From Streptomyces sp. NBC_00414 (GTDB lineage Bacteria > Actinomycetota > Actinomycetes > Streptomycetales > Streptomycetaceae): a stretch of 64,000 nt of DNA. The notes under the pieces were generated by a model that saw only the letters and a list, made by a program, of their open reading frames with translations, did no database searches and was not told the origin of the DNA. Below, piece after piece: positions 24,319-32,481 of this stretch (position 1 is the first letter of the stretch; every line of letters begins with the position of its first letter). The DNA lies in assembly GCF_036038375.1 (NCBI RefSeq), contig NZ_CP107935.1:5394001-5458000 (forward strand), read 5' to 3'. The translations under genes and the position numbers were made by a program.

Positions 24319-26103
24319 TCAGCCCTGCGGGAGCCACGGCAGATGGTCCGTGTGCGGCGGCGGGGGGCCGGTGCGGGCCAGGAGGATGGCTACGTCGTCT
24401 TCCGATGTCGACGGGTCCAGGTGGGTGGTGACCGTTTCCAGGAGGGTGGGGAGCGGGGCCTGCGGGTCGATGGGGAGGTCGGCCAGGGTGGTGAGGCCTG
24501 TCTCGATGTCGCGGTCGCGGCGCTCGATCAGGCCGTCGGTGCACAGGAGGAGGACCGAGCCCGGCGGGAGGGGGACCGTGGTGGCCGAGAAGGAGCCGAG
24601 GCCCACTCCCAGGGGCGGGGCGACGGGGAGGCTGAGCAGGGTCCTCGTGCCGTCGGGGGCGACGAGCAGCGGCGGGACGTGGCCGGCGTTGGAGAAGGTG
24701 GCGCATTCCCTGCGGGGGTCCAGGAGGGCCAGCAGGCAGGTCGCCACCCGGTCCAGTTCCAGGGTGAGCGCGGTGCGTTCGGCCTGCAGCAGGACGAAGT
24801 CCGGCGTGCTGCTCTGGATGGCCAGGGTGCGCAGCACCGAGCGGTACTCGCTCATCGCGGCCGCCGCGCGGATCCCGTGCCCCATGACGTCGCCCACCAC
24901 CAGCAGGGTCCGGCCGTGGGGCAGCGCGAGCGTGTCGAACCAGTCGCCGCCCACCTCCGCCCCCGCGCCCGCCGGCAGATAGCGGCCCAGGATCTCCACG
25001 CCGGGACCCGTGCCGGTGGGTGTGTTGAGGAAGGCCCGCTGCATCTCCAGGGCCGTCTCGTGCTCACGGGTGTAGCGGACCGCGTGCGCGATGCCGGTCG
25101 CCGCCCGGTCGGTGAGGTCGCCGAGCAGTTCCGCGTCCCCGTCGGTGAGACGCGGGGAGTCGCCGGCCCGGAACACGATCACAGCGCCCACCAGCCCGTC
25201 GTTGACGGCCAGGGGCAGGTAGATCCCGGAGTGCGCGCCCATCCGCCGGTAGTGCTCCTTGCGCTCGTACGACAGCGAGAACTGGCGCATGGCCTCGTCG
25301 GCCGGGTGGCTGAGGACGAGCGGGCGCCGCTCGGCCAGCACGTGGGCCATGGGGGACCCGGCCCGGTAGACGACGAACTCGCCGAGGAGGCCGAGCGGCG
25401 AGGACACCTCCGCGAGCTCCGGTGTGGTGGCGAGCGCGATCCGGCGCAGGCGCAGCGGATACCGGTCCGAGGGCACCTGGGGCGTGCCCTCCGGGTCCAC
25501 CACGTCCACCGCCGCGTAGTCCGCGAAGCGCGGCACCAGCAGGTCGGCCAGCGCCTGACAGGCCTGGCCGAGGTCGAGGGTCGCGCCGGTGCTGCGGTTC
25601 GCCTCGTCGAGCAGTGCCATGCGGTTGCGCGCCCGGACGAGGTCCTCGCGCCCGCGCAGCGCGTCGGTGACCTCCATGACGACGGCGGCCACCCCGAGGA
25701 CCTCGCCGGACGGCCCGGACAGCCGGTGGTAGGCGCCCAGCCACCACCGGTTGTCCCCCGTCGTGTCGGCCGGGGTCTGTCCGCCGACCGTGATGACCTG
25801 CGGAACTCCCGTACGCAGCACTTTCGTGAGCAGCTGCTCCGAGGACTCCAGGTCCGGCAGCACCTCGCGCAGCCGGCGGCCGAGGTGCTCGGCGGCCGGC
25901 ACGCCGTTGAGCCGGGCGAGGGCGTCGTTGAGGTAGAGGTAGCGCAGCTCGCTGTCGAGAACGGCGATGCCGGCCGGGCAGTTGTCGAGGAGCCGCCGGG
26001 TCAGCGTCAGCTCGTCGAGGAGCCGTTCCGCGGACTCCGCCACGTTCTCGGAGCGGTGCACGGCGTCCGCGAGCGCCGCCAGTTCCGCCTGGGTCAGCAG
26101 CAT
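24319..26103 (-). CDS. PAS-GAF-SpoIIE serine phosphatase
   Basis: A 594-residue signalling protein. A PAS domain (residues about 35-155, LDNCPAGIAVLDSELRYLYL) is followed by a GAF domain (about 185-345) and a SpoIIE/PP2C phosphatase domain (about 370-585) with GGDWFDTLALP, VGDVMGHGIRAAA, FSNAGHVPPLL, LCTDGLIERRD and SEDDVAIL. It should sense a small ligand or redox state and dephosphorylate an anti-anti-sigma factor. The ATG at 26103 is chosen because the alternative at 26217 would place the first 38 codons across a strong terminator hairpin at 26174-26210. Confidence 0.9.
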   Translation of the reverse strand: MLLTQAELAALADAVHRSENVAESAERLLDELTLTRRLLDNCPAGIAVLDSELRYLYLNDALARLNGVPAAEHLGRRLREVLPDLESSEQLLTKVLRTGVPQVITVGGQTPADTTGDNRWWLGAYHRLSGPSGEVLGVAAVVMEVTDALRGREDLVRARNRMALLDEANRSTGATLDLGQACQALADLLVPRFADYAAVDVVDPEGTPQVPSDRYPLRLRRIALATTPELAEVSSPLGLLGEFVVYRAGSPMAHVLAERRPLVLSHPADEAMRQFSLSYERKEHYRRMGAHSGIYLPLAVNDGLVGAVIVFRAGDSPRLTDGDAELLGDLTDRAATGIAHAVRYTREHETALEMQRAFLNTPTGTGPGVEILGRYLPAGAGAEVGGDWFDTLALPHGRTLLVVGDVMGHGIRAAAAMSEYRSVLRTLAIQSSTPDFVLLQAERTALTLELDRVATCLLALLDPRRECATFSNAGHVPPLLVAPDGTRTLLSLPVAPPLGVGLGSFSATTVPLPPGSVLLLCTDGLIERRDRDIETGLTTLADLPIDPQAPLPTLLETVTTHLDPSTSEDDVAILLARTGPPPPHTDHLPWLPQG

Positions 26104-26173
26104 GCGCGCACTGGGCTGGACCTGGTCACCGGGCACCCGTCCACAGCACCACGGCACCGGTGCGCCCACCAAC

Positions 26174-26210
26174 GGGCGGGGCTGTCCGGGTGACCCGGAC
26201 AGCCCCGCCC
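26174..26210 (-). terminator. Terminator of the sigma/PBP operon
   Basis: A perfect 17-bp stem (GGGCGGGGCTGTCCGGG and complement) with a three-base loop, 11 bases after the PBP-like gene stop at 26221. Its position also argues against the longer start of the neighbouring phosphatase gene. Confidence 0.88.
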
Positions 26211-26220
26211 CGGACATGAC

Positions 26221-28077
26221 TCAGGGACTCGGCGGGGCCGTGGGCTCGGGCGTCTGCGGGGGACGGCCGCCGGGCGAGCCGGCCAGCCGCCACACCTCGT
26301 CCGCCTGCAGCGCCGCGTACGAGGCGGGCGGGGAGTCGCCGGTGAGGCCCGCGACCCGCACGGGCTTCCCGCCGCGCTCGGCGAACAGCGCGAGGGTGAG
26401 GGCGAGCCGGGGCGAGTACACGCTCTGCCAGACCGTCCGGGCGCCCGGCCCGCTGCCCGCGCCGGCCGAGTGGCCGACCGGCATGGTGGGCACGGCCCCG
26501 GCCGGTACGAAGGATCCTTCCTCGACACCCCGCACGAGGGCACCGTCCGTGGCGCCCGGCACGCCCATCAGCTCGGTGACGACCGCCGCCTCCTTCCCGT
26601 GCAGCGCCGTACGCGTCTTCGGCCGTGCGGTGTGGACCGTACGGCCCGCCTTGGTGATCTTCGCGACGGTGTACGGGGCCGCGTACGTGCCGTCGGCGGC
26701 CAGGGCGGCGTACGCCGAGTTCAGCCGCAGCGGCGTGGGGGCCGTCTCCTTGGCGAGGTCGCCCAGCGGGCTGCCGGGCCGCAGCACCTTGAGGAACGGG
26801 TCGAGGACCGTGCCCGCCTCGACCGCCCCGTCGACGGCGTCGTTGAACGGCTGGTGGGCGTAGTCCGCTCCGCCGTACAGCACCCGGACCGCGCCGTCAC
26901 CGGGGACGGTCGCGACGACCGCGGTGTGCAGCCGGGCGCCCTTGGTGTTCTTGACGTTCTTGGTGCCCTTGGCGTTCTTGCCGTCCGGGTCCTTCTGGCC
27001 GTCCGTGTCGTTCTCGGGGCTCCGCTCGCGCACCAGCTCCGCCGTCTCGTCCTGGAGGCCGAGGTCGAAGGTGGTGTGCACCTTGTAGCCGCCGCGCGCC
27101 AGCTGGTCCTCCGTGATGCCGAGCCGGTCGGCGGCCTCGGCGGACGCCGTGTCGATCAGATACTGGCGCTGGCCGTTCGTGCCGCCCGGCGGGTAGAAGC
27201 GGAAGGCGGGGAAGCGGGCGGCCGTCCGCTCGCGGGCGCTGATCGCGCCCGAGTCCGCCATCGCGTCGAGCACCCACACCCAGCGGCGCTCCAGCGTCCC
27301 CGTCACCTTGGCGTCCGCGCCCGCCCGCTCGTAGTACGAGGGCAGGTTGAGGATCCCCGCGAGGGCGGCGCCCTGGGAGACCGTCAGGTCGTGCGCGCCG
27401 ACGCCGAAGTAGTTGCGCGCGGCCGACTCGATGCCGGCGGCGCCGCGGCCGAAGTACACGGTGTTGAGGTAGCCCGCCAGGATGTCGTCCTTGGACCTCG
27501 TGCGGTCCAGCTTCACGGCGATCAGCGCCTCGTGCGCCTTGCGCTGCAGGGACTGCTCGGGGGTCAGCAGGGCGTTCTTCACGTACTGCTGCGTGATCGT
27601 GGAGCCGCCCTGCCGGTCGCCGCCCGTCACGGTGGCGAGCGCGGCCCGCACGATCGCGGACGGGGCGACCCCCGAGTCCGTACGGAAGGAGCGGTTCTCC
27701 GCGGCGATCACGGCGTCCTGGACGTGCCGCGGGACCTGCTTGAGGGGGATGTCCTGGCGGTCGACGGGGCCGCGCCTGCCGAGGTACTCGCCCCCGGCGT
27801 CCACGAAGACCGTGCTCTGGCTGACGGTCTCCGGGTGCGGCTCGGGGATGGGGGTCATCCGGTACGCGACGACGACCGCGGCGCACGCGAGGAGGAACAG
27901 TGCCAGCAGGGCGGCCAGGGTGCGGCGCAGCCGCCGGACCCTGGTGCGGCGCCGGCGGACGCGTATCCGCCGCAGGAAGGTCCCGGCGCGGCGCAGGCGG
28001 GTGTCGCCGCCGTGGCGGGGCGCGCGGTCGCGGCGCAGCGGGGTGCGGCTGCGGCGGAGCAGGTCGCGGGCGTTCAT
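26221..28077 (-). CDS. Class A PBP-like protein: intact GT51, degenerate transpeptidase
   Basis: A 618-residue membrane protein: a very basic N-terminus (RRIRVRRRRTRVRRLRR), one membrane anchor (LAALLALFLLACAAVVVAY), a GT51 glycosyltransferase domain and a penicillin-binding-type domain. The GT51 motifs look functional: VIAAENRSF (catalytic Glu), GGSTITQQYVKN and GYLNTVYFGRGAAGIESAA. The transpeptidase motifs do not. Where SxxK is expected (GSxxKPF), the sequence reads AGTVLDPFLK, and where KTG is expected it reads VGHSAGAG. It should polymerise glycan strands but not crosslink peptides or bind beta-lactams covalently. The ATG overlaps the upstream sigma-like gene (ATGA). Confidence 0.9.
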   Translation of the reverse strand: MNARDLLRRSRTPLRRDRAPRHGGDTRLRRAGTFLRRIRVRRRRTRVRRLRRTLAALLALFLLACAAVVVAYRMTPIPEPHPETVSQSTVFVDAGGEYLGRRGPVDRQDIPLKQVPRHVQDAVIAAENRSFRTDSGVAPSAIVRAALATVTGGDRQGGSTITQQYVKNALLTPEQSLQRKAHEALIAVKLDRTRSKDDILAGYLNTVYFGRGAAGIESAARNYFGVGAHDLTVSQGAALAGILNLPSYYERAGADAKVTGTLERRWVWVLDAMADSGAISARERTAARFPAFRFYPPGGTNGQRQYLIDTASAEAADRLGITEDQLARGGYKVHTTFDLGLQDETAELVRERSPENDTDGQKDPDGKNAKGTKNVKNTKGARLHTAVVATVPGDGAVRVLYGGADYAHQPFNDAVDGAVEAGTVLDPFLKVLRPGSPLGDLAKETAPTPLRLNSAYAALAADGTYAAPYTVAKITKAGRTVHTARPKTRTALHGKEAAVVTELMGVPGATDGALVRGVEEGSFVPAGAVPTMPVGHSAGAGSGPGARTVWQSVYSPRLALTLALFAERGGKPVRVAGLTGDSPPASYAALQADEVWRLAGSPGGRPPQTPEPTAPPSP

Positions 28078-29219
28078 GAGGGGGTGTCCGTCCGTGCGAT
28101 GAGGGTGCCGGCGGAGTCGTACGCCTTCACCGTGATGTCCTGCAACAGCGCGTCGGTGCCGGTGAGTTGGACGTCCACGTACCAGGCGGACCAGCCGGGG
28201 GAGCCCGCCAGGGTGAGGAGGCGTGCGGTGAACGTGCCGTCGGACGTGACGAGTTCGACGCGGGACGCCTCGCGGGAACCCCGGTGGACTCCGGAGAGGA
28301 AGATCCGCTTCCCGGTCGTGGAGTCCGCCCAGACGGTGAGGGCGGAACCCCCGCCCTTGCCGGAGGCGCCCTTGTCGGACGCGCTCTCCTCCGACCCGCC
28401 CTCCACCGACCCGTCCTCCTCGGACTCGCCGTCCCCGGAGTCGCGGAACTGGTTCGACTGCCCCGGCGCCGACAGGTGCGTGCCGTCCTTGGTGAGCCAG
28501 AACTGCACACCGGGCGCGGCGGCGACGCGCTCGCCGGGTGTCACGACCCGAACGGCCGCCCTCTCCACGGAGACCGTGACGCCACCGGAACCCGAGCCCG
28601 TGCCGCGTACCGCCCCCACGACCAGGGGGACGAGGAGCAGGGCTCCCACCGCCGTGAGCACCGCCGTGGTGCGCCGGCGCTGTCTGCGGCGCGTGCGGCC
28701 CGCCTCCTCGATGGCGGGGACGGGCACGGGCCCGGCCACGGGCGGACGCCCGGCCGGACTCCCGGCGGGCGGTCCCTCGCGGTACGCGACATGGGCGCGC
28801 AGGGCCTTCTCCGCCCGCCGCCCGACCGCTTTCACCGCCCCCGGCGAGGAGTTGAGGAGCGCGGCGATCTCGCGGTGCGTCAGCCCGTCCCAGCGCCGGA
28901 GCACGGCCACCGCCCGCCGCCGGGGCGGAAGAGCGGCCAGTACCTCGGTGAGCGGGTCGAGCGGATCGGGCGTGTACGGCCTGGGCGCAGGACCGGAACG
29001 GCCGGGCAGCCGTGGCCACCGCCGCAGGAAGCCCCGTACCAGAGCCCGCCGGACGTAGAACTCCTCGTCGTCGCCGGGCAGTCGGCGCCGCGCGTAGACC
29101 TCCGCCACCGCCGCTCTCGCGCGTCTGTCCGCGTCGGCGGAGTTCCCCGTCAGCAGACGGGCCGTGCGCGTGAGCCGGGGCCAGTACTCCCCGGCGCGGG
29201 CGGTGAAGTCGTCGTCCAT
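28074..29219 (-). CDS. Sigma-70-like protein fused to a transmembrane and extracytoplasmic domain
   Basis: A 381-residue protein. Residues 1-160 resemble an ECF sigma factor: a degenerate region 2 (YWPRLTRTARLLTGNSADAD...YVRRALVRGFLRRW) and a clear region 4 helix-turn-helix (ALPPRRRAVAVLRRWDGLTH, REIAALLNSSPGAVKAVGRR). A single membrane helix (TTAVLTAVGALLLVPLVVGA, about residues 203-222) follows, then about 150 extracellular residues with an acidic Ser/Glu-rich linker and a beta-rich C-terminus. It would tether a DNA-binding domain to the membrane. It is the first gene of an operon with the PBP-like gene and divergent from a second sigma gene. The ATG at 29219 opens the sigma domain. Confidence 0.85.
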   Translation of the reverse strand: MDDDFTARAGEYWPRLTRTARLLTGNSADADRRARAAVAEVYARRRLPGDDEEFYVRRALVRGFLRRWPRLPGRSGPAPRPYTPDPLDPLTEVLAALPPRRRAVAVLRRWDGLTHREIAALLNSSPGAVKAVGRRAEKALRAHVAYREGPPAGSPAGRPPVAGPVPVPAIEEAGRTRRRQRRRTTAVLTAVGALLLVPLVVGAVRGTGSGSGGVTVSVERAAVRVVTPGERVAAAPGVQFWLTKDGTHLSAPGQSNQFRDSGDGESEEDGSVEGGSEESASDKGASGKGGGSALTVWADSTTGKRIFLSGVHRGSREASRVELVTSDGTFTARLLTLAGSPGWSAWYVDVQLTGTDALLQDITVKAYDSAGTLIARTDTPS

Positions 29220-29297
29220 GGTCAGTCGAGCGCGACGGTGCGCGCCACTCCCTCCGGATCGGCCCTGCGCGGTGCTTGTGCTTCGATGTACGCGACC

Positions 29298-29315
29298 TAC
29301 GTGGCGTACGTGGCG
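29298..29315. repeat. 9-bp tandem repeat between the two sigma genes
   Basis: TACGTGGCG occurs twice in tandem (29298-29306, 29307-29315), followed by TACGG. It sits in the 176-base divergent promoter region and could be a binding site, but the symmetry type is not diagnostic. Confidence 0.5.
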
Positions 29316-29395
29316 TACGGGACCTGTACGCACGACAGAGGCAGCCGGGTTGCACCGGACATCCGAGAACAGCGGCAGGGGGTGTGGCGGGGGGT

Positions 29396-29905
29396 ATGAC
29401 GGAGGACGAGTTCGACGGGTTCTACGCGGCCGCGTTCCCCCGCCTGACCGGGCAGCTCTATGCCTTCACCGGTGACCACGGGGAAGCGCAGGACGTCGTC
29501 CAGGAGGCGTTCGTCCGTGCCTGGGACCGGCGGCGGGAGTTCCTCGCCGACGGGGCGCCCGAGGCGTGGATCCGTACGGTCGCGATGCGGCTCGCGGTGA
29601 GCCGCTGGCGGCGGGCCCGGCGCTGGCTGGAACTGGTCCGCCGCAATCCGCTGCCGGAGCACACGCCGGGGCCGGGACCGGAACGGGCCGTACTGGTGGC
29701 GGCGTTGCGGGAACTGCCCGAGGCGCAGCGCATGGCTGTCGTTCTGCACCATCTGTGCGACTTGAGTGTCGAACAGGTAGCCTCCGAAACCGGTGCGCCC
29801 GTGGGAACGGTCAAGGCCCGGCTGTCCCGCGGCCGGGCGGCGCTGGCGCGGCGGCTCGGCGAGGCCGACGAACTGGGTGAGAGGGAGGACGACCGTGTCC
29901 GATGA
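29396..29905 (+). CDS. ECF sigma factor (SigE-like family)
   Basis: A 169-residue ECF sigma factor. Region 2 is FDGFYAAAFPRLTGQLYAFT with DHGEAQDVVQEAFVRAWDRR, and region 4 is LRELPEAQRMAVVLHHLCDL and SVEQVASETGAPVGTVKARL. Region 3 is absent, as usual for ECF. The ATG at 29396 lies inside a G-rich stretch; the long upstream frame extension is not plausible. It overlaps the next gene by 11 bases, which encodes a membrane protein with an inactivated L,D-transpeptidase fold and probably acts as its anti-sigma or sensor. Confidence 0.92.
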   Translation: MTEDEFDGFYAAAFPRLTGQLYAFTGDHGEAQDVVQEAFVRAWDRRREFLADGAPEAWIRTVAMRLAVSRWRRARRWLELVRRNPLPEHTPGPGPERAVLVAALRELPEAQRMAVVLHHLCDLSVEQVASETGAPVGTVKARLSRGRAALARRLGEADELGEREDDRVR

Positions 29906-30785
29906 GCTCACGCCCGGCCGGCGGCCCGCGGACGAGCACGCCGACGACGGGTCGAACCGCTCTCGACTGGCCGTCGCACTGCATGAGTTGGCGCAGGACC
30001 ACGAGACCCCCGTGGCCGTTCCGGGGGCGGAGATCCGCCGTCGTGCGGTACGCCGCCGACGGCGCCGCAAGGCCTCGCTGGCCGCTGTGGGCACGGCCGG
30101 GGCGGGCGCGCTGGCCCTGGTGCTGGCCGTGGTGCTCACCGGCGGTGAGGATCCCCGGTCGGTGCCGCCCGCGGCCAGCTACGGCGTGGACACGCCCCCC
30201 GCCACCGCCGAGCCCTCTCCGGTCCCCGTCGCCGCCACGGTGGACCTCGCCCGGCGGGAACTGACCGCCGCGGGACGCACCCTGCCCCTCTCCGCCGGGA
30301 CGGGCAGGTCGCCGACGCCGACGGGGCTCATGACGATCACCGCCAAGTTCAAGTCGACGATGGTGCCCGGTGCGGTGGCGGGCTGGAGCACGTACGACGT
30401 CAAGGCGACCTGGGTGATGCGGCTGCGCGGCCCCGACGACCGCACGAACTACCTTCTCGCCCTCAGCTGGGACGAGAAGGCGCCCGGCAACTACGACACC
30501 ACCGGTGGCGCGATCGGTCTGCGGACCGAGGACGCGATGTGGCTGTACGAGGCGCTCAGGCCGGGAGCGGTGGTGCAGGTGGTGGGGACGCCCCCGACGG
30601 AGTCGCCCGCGGGGGCCGTGCCGTCGCGTGCGGGCGTGCGGTTTCCCCCCTCGGCGACGGTGACGGCGGAACCGACGGACACGGCCTGGAGGGCGAAGGA
30701 GTCGGCGGACGCCTCGGACGCCTCGGACGCGGCGAGGGCGAAGAGGTCGGCGGACGCGACCAGGGCCGAGGACACGGGGCCCTGA
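29895..30785 (+). CDS. Membrane protein with inactivated L,D-transpeptidase domain; probable sensor/anti-sigma
   Basis: A 296-residue protein: about 50 cytoplasmic residues (SRLAVALHELAQDHETPVAV), a basic stretch (RRRAVRRRRRRK), one membrane helix (residues about 55-78), a YkuD-type L,D-transpeptidase fold (about 112-240) and an Ala/Asp/Ser-rich tail. Fold landmarks are VDLARRELTAAGRTLPLSAG, SPTPTGLMTI, YDVKATWVMRL, GLRTEDAMWLYEAL and GAVVQVVGT. The catalytic SHGC motif reads TGGA (context YDTTGGAIGL), and the earlier His of IHAAPW is also lost (LLALSW), so the domain cannot catalyse. The GTG start at 29895 has GAGGGAGGA before it and overlaps the sigma gene. Confidence 0.88.
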   Translation: MSDELTPGRRPADEHADDGSNRSRLAVALHELAQDHETPVAVPGAEIRRRAVRRRRRRKASLAAVGTAGAGALALVLAVVLTGGEDPRSVPPAASYGVDTPPATAEPSPVPVAATVDLARRELTAAGRTLPLSAGTGRSPTPTGLMTITAKFKSTMVPGAVAGWSTYDVKATWVMRLRGPDDRTNYLLALSWDEKAPGNYDTTGGAIGLRTEDAMWLYEALRPGAVVQVVGTPPTESPAGAVPSRAGVRFPPSATVTAEPTDTAWRAKESADASDASDAARAKRSADATRAEDTGP

Positions 30786-30979
30786 GGCCTTTGCGGGCCA
30801 AGTCCTGGGGTGGGCTTTACTGCGCGTTAGTTGCAGGAGCGGTGGCATCGCGTGAGGGTGGGAGCAGCTCCACCGGAGGTCCGCACGGCTGCCTCCCGAT
30901 GACCACCCCCTCCTCCTGGCGTGCCTCCCTCTATCGGGAGGAGCGGGTGTGGCCTCGTACGGGCTGCTTCGGCGGTTCG

Positions 30980-31399
30980 TCAGTGGTGCGGCATGAGCCG
31001 GTCCACGACGCGGCGGGCCGCACCCGGGCGGGGGCCGGGAGCCGCCGGACGCTCCCAGTCGCAGGGCGGTGTCGGACGCCGGAGCGGGACCGCGCCCTGT
31101 TCCTTCAGCGCGACGCTCACCAGCCCCAGCAGGAGCTGGACGTCGGCGTCGCAGTCGAGGAGCACGGTGATCCAGGAGGCGCCGGGGCGGACTCTGATCG
31201 CGCTGGCGTGCAGGAGTTGGGGAAGCAGGCGCTCGACCGCTGTGGGCGTGAGGTAGAGGTCGGCGGAGTCGTCGGAGTGGAAGTGGACGATCTCGTGTCC
31301 CGCCGAAGCGAAGGCATGCCCAACGGCGCACCGGGGCGGGCCACTTACCAGGTTCGGCCAGGTCTCCAGAAGAGCAATGGCGCGAGGGGCCGCGGTCAT
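30980..31399 (-). CDS. DUF5519 (luciferase-type) family protein
   Basis: A 139-residue soluble protein matching the small DUF5519 family (annotated as luciferase domain, with no luminescence implied). Landmarks are ALLETWPNLVSGPPRCAVGH, FASAGHEIVHFHSDDSADLY and WITVLLDCDADVQLLLGLVS. The function is unknown. The C-terminus is Pro/Arg-rich. The inner ATG at 31399 is used; an ATG six codons upstream is equally possible. The 194 bases before 30980 contain no recognisable gene. Confidence 0.8.
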   Translation of the reverse strand: MTAAPRAIALLETWPNLVSGPPRCAVGHAFASAGHEIVHFHSDDSADLYLTPTAVERLLPQLLHASAIRVRPGASWITVLLDCDADVQLLLGLVSVALKEQGAVPLRRPTPPCDWERPAAPGPRPGAARRVVDRLMPHH

Positions 31400-31497
31400 A
31401 ACCCCATCCTCGCGCACGCTTCACCTGGAGGACCACCCCCAGCCACCTCCGACTACTCGCACCGCACGGCCGGTTACTCGATCACTGCCGGGCCGCG

Positions 31498-31559
31498 AAC
31501 CGCGTCACCCACCCGGCGAACCGCGTCGCCGTCCCGGCGGACCGCGTCACTCCCCGGCG
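31498..31559. repeat. 21-bp tandem repeat at the 3' end of the methyltransferase gene
   Basis: Three degenerate units (AACCGCGTCACCCACCCGGCG at 31498-31518, and close copies at 31519-31539 and 31540-31559). The array spans the stop codon at 31547. On the coding strand each unit reads TRFAG-like, matching the protein end RFAGE. Confidence 0.7.
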
Positions 31560-32380
31560 AACCGGAACAGATTGCAGCGGTACGCCTCGACGTCCCGGCG
31601 CCTGATCGCCGCCACGACCGGGAGCAGGAGGCGGTAGCGGAGGGGCAGCCGGTGCGCGACCGGGGCCGGCAGCCGGGCCAGCGTGCGGGAGTCCGTCAGG
31701 CTGAGGCCCGGCTCCCACTGTTCGAGCGCACCGGGGTTGTCGCAGCTCCAGCGCATCCGGGCCGTGACCTTGGCGAGCACGTCATGGCTGTCCTGGGAGT
31801 CGACCACGCGGGACGTCGCGGTCTCCAGGGCGAAGCGGGCCCCCGGCAGCTCCTCGCCGACCTGCTGGAAGACCGAACGGACCAGCTCCGCCTCCAGATA
31901 GACCAGCACCGCCTCGGCGACCAGGAAGTACGGTCCGGGGCTGTTGCTCCGCACCAGCTCCATCCACCGCGGGTCGGTGACCGAGGCGGCGAGCATGTGC
32001 CGGCGGTCCGTGTCCTCGAAGAAGCCCCGCCGCAGCGCGATCACATCGGGCAGGTCGAGGTCGAACCAGTGGACCGTGCCGTTGTCGAGCCGTTCGAACC
32101 GGGTGTTCAGGCCCGTGCCGATCTCCACGACCGTGCCCGAGGGGTGCCGTTCCAGGAACTCCCGTACCCACTGGTCGAAGAGCAGGGTGCGCAGGTTCGC
32201 CCCGAGCAGGCTCCGCGCTCCGTCGAAGCGGGAGAAGTCGTAGTCCAGGGAGTCGACCATCTCCACAGCCTGTGGATCGCTGAGCAGGCCGTGCGCCTTA
32301 CGCGTCTCGACGGCACGGGCGTAGAGGGGGATGAGCAAGGTCTCCTGGACTTCGCCGAGTCGGGGCGCGCGCTTGTCCAC
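31547..32380 (-). CDS. Class I SAM-dependent methyltransferase, TcmP/LCM-like
   Basis: A 277-residue cytoplasmic O-methyltransferase of the leucine carboxyl methyltransferase-like group that includes TcmP. Motifs are ARAVETRKAHGLLSDPQAVE, FLERHPSGTVVEIGTGLNTR (SAM motif I), VHWFDLDLPDVIALRR, and YFLVAEAVLVYLE (motif with acidic residue). The GTG at 32380 is chosen because AAAGGAGAGG lies about six bases upstream. No polyketide genes are nearby, so the substrate is unknown. The C-terminus runs into a 21-bp tandem repeat. Confidence 0.88.
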   Translation of the reverse strand: MDKRAPRLGEVQETLLIPLYARAVETRKAHGLLSDPQAVEMVDSLDYDFSRFDGARSLLGANLRTLLFDQWVREFLERHPSGTVVEIGTGLNTRFERLDNGTVHWFDLDLPDVIALRRGFFEDTDRRHMLAASVTDPRWMELVRSNSPGPYFLVAEAVLVYLEAELVRSVFQQVGEELPGARFALETATSRVVDSQDSHDVLAKVTARMRWSCDNPGALEQWEPGLSLTDSRTLARLPAPVAHRLPLRYRLLLPVVAAIRRRDVEAYRCNLFRFAGE

Positions 32381-32481
32381 CGGCCCTCTCCTTTCCGCCT
32401 GCCCTCGCGTCCGGCCGGCCGCGCGGGGCGGGTCCCTCACGGCAAGCTAGCCCAGCCGTTGGTGGTTGGCAGCCCTTCGCG

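Noticed and set aside
26103..26217. Longer start for the PAS-GAF-SpoIIE gene at 26217
   Set aside because: The extra 38 codons read through a 17-bp terminator hairpin and have no ribosome site; the ATG at 26103 is preferred.
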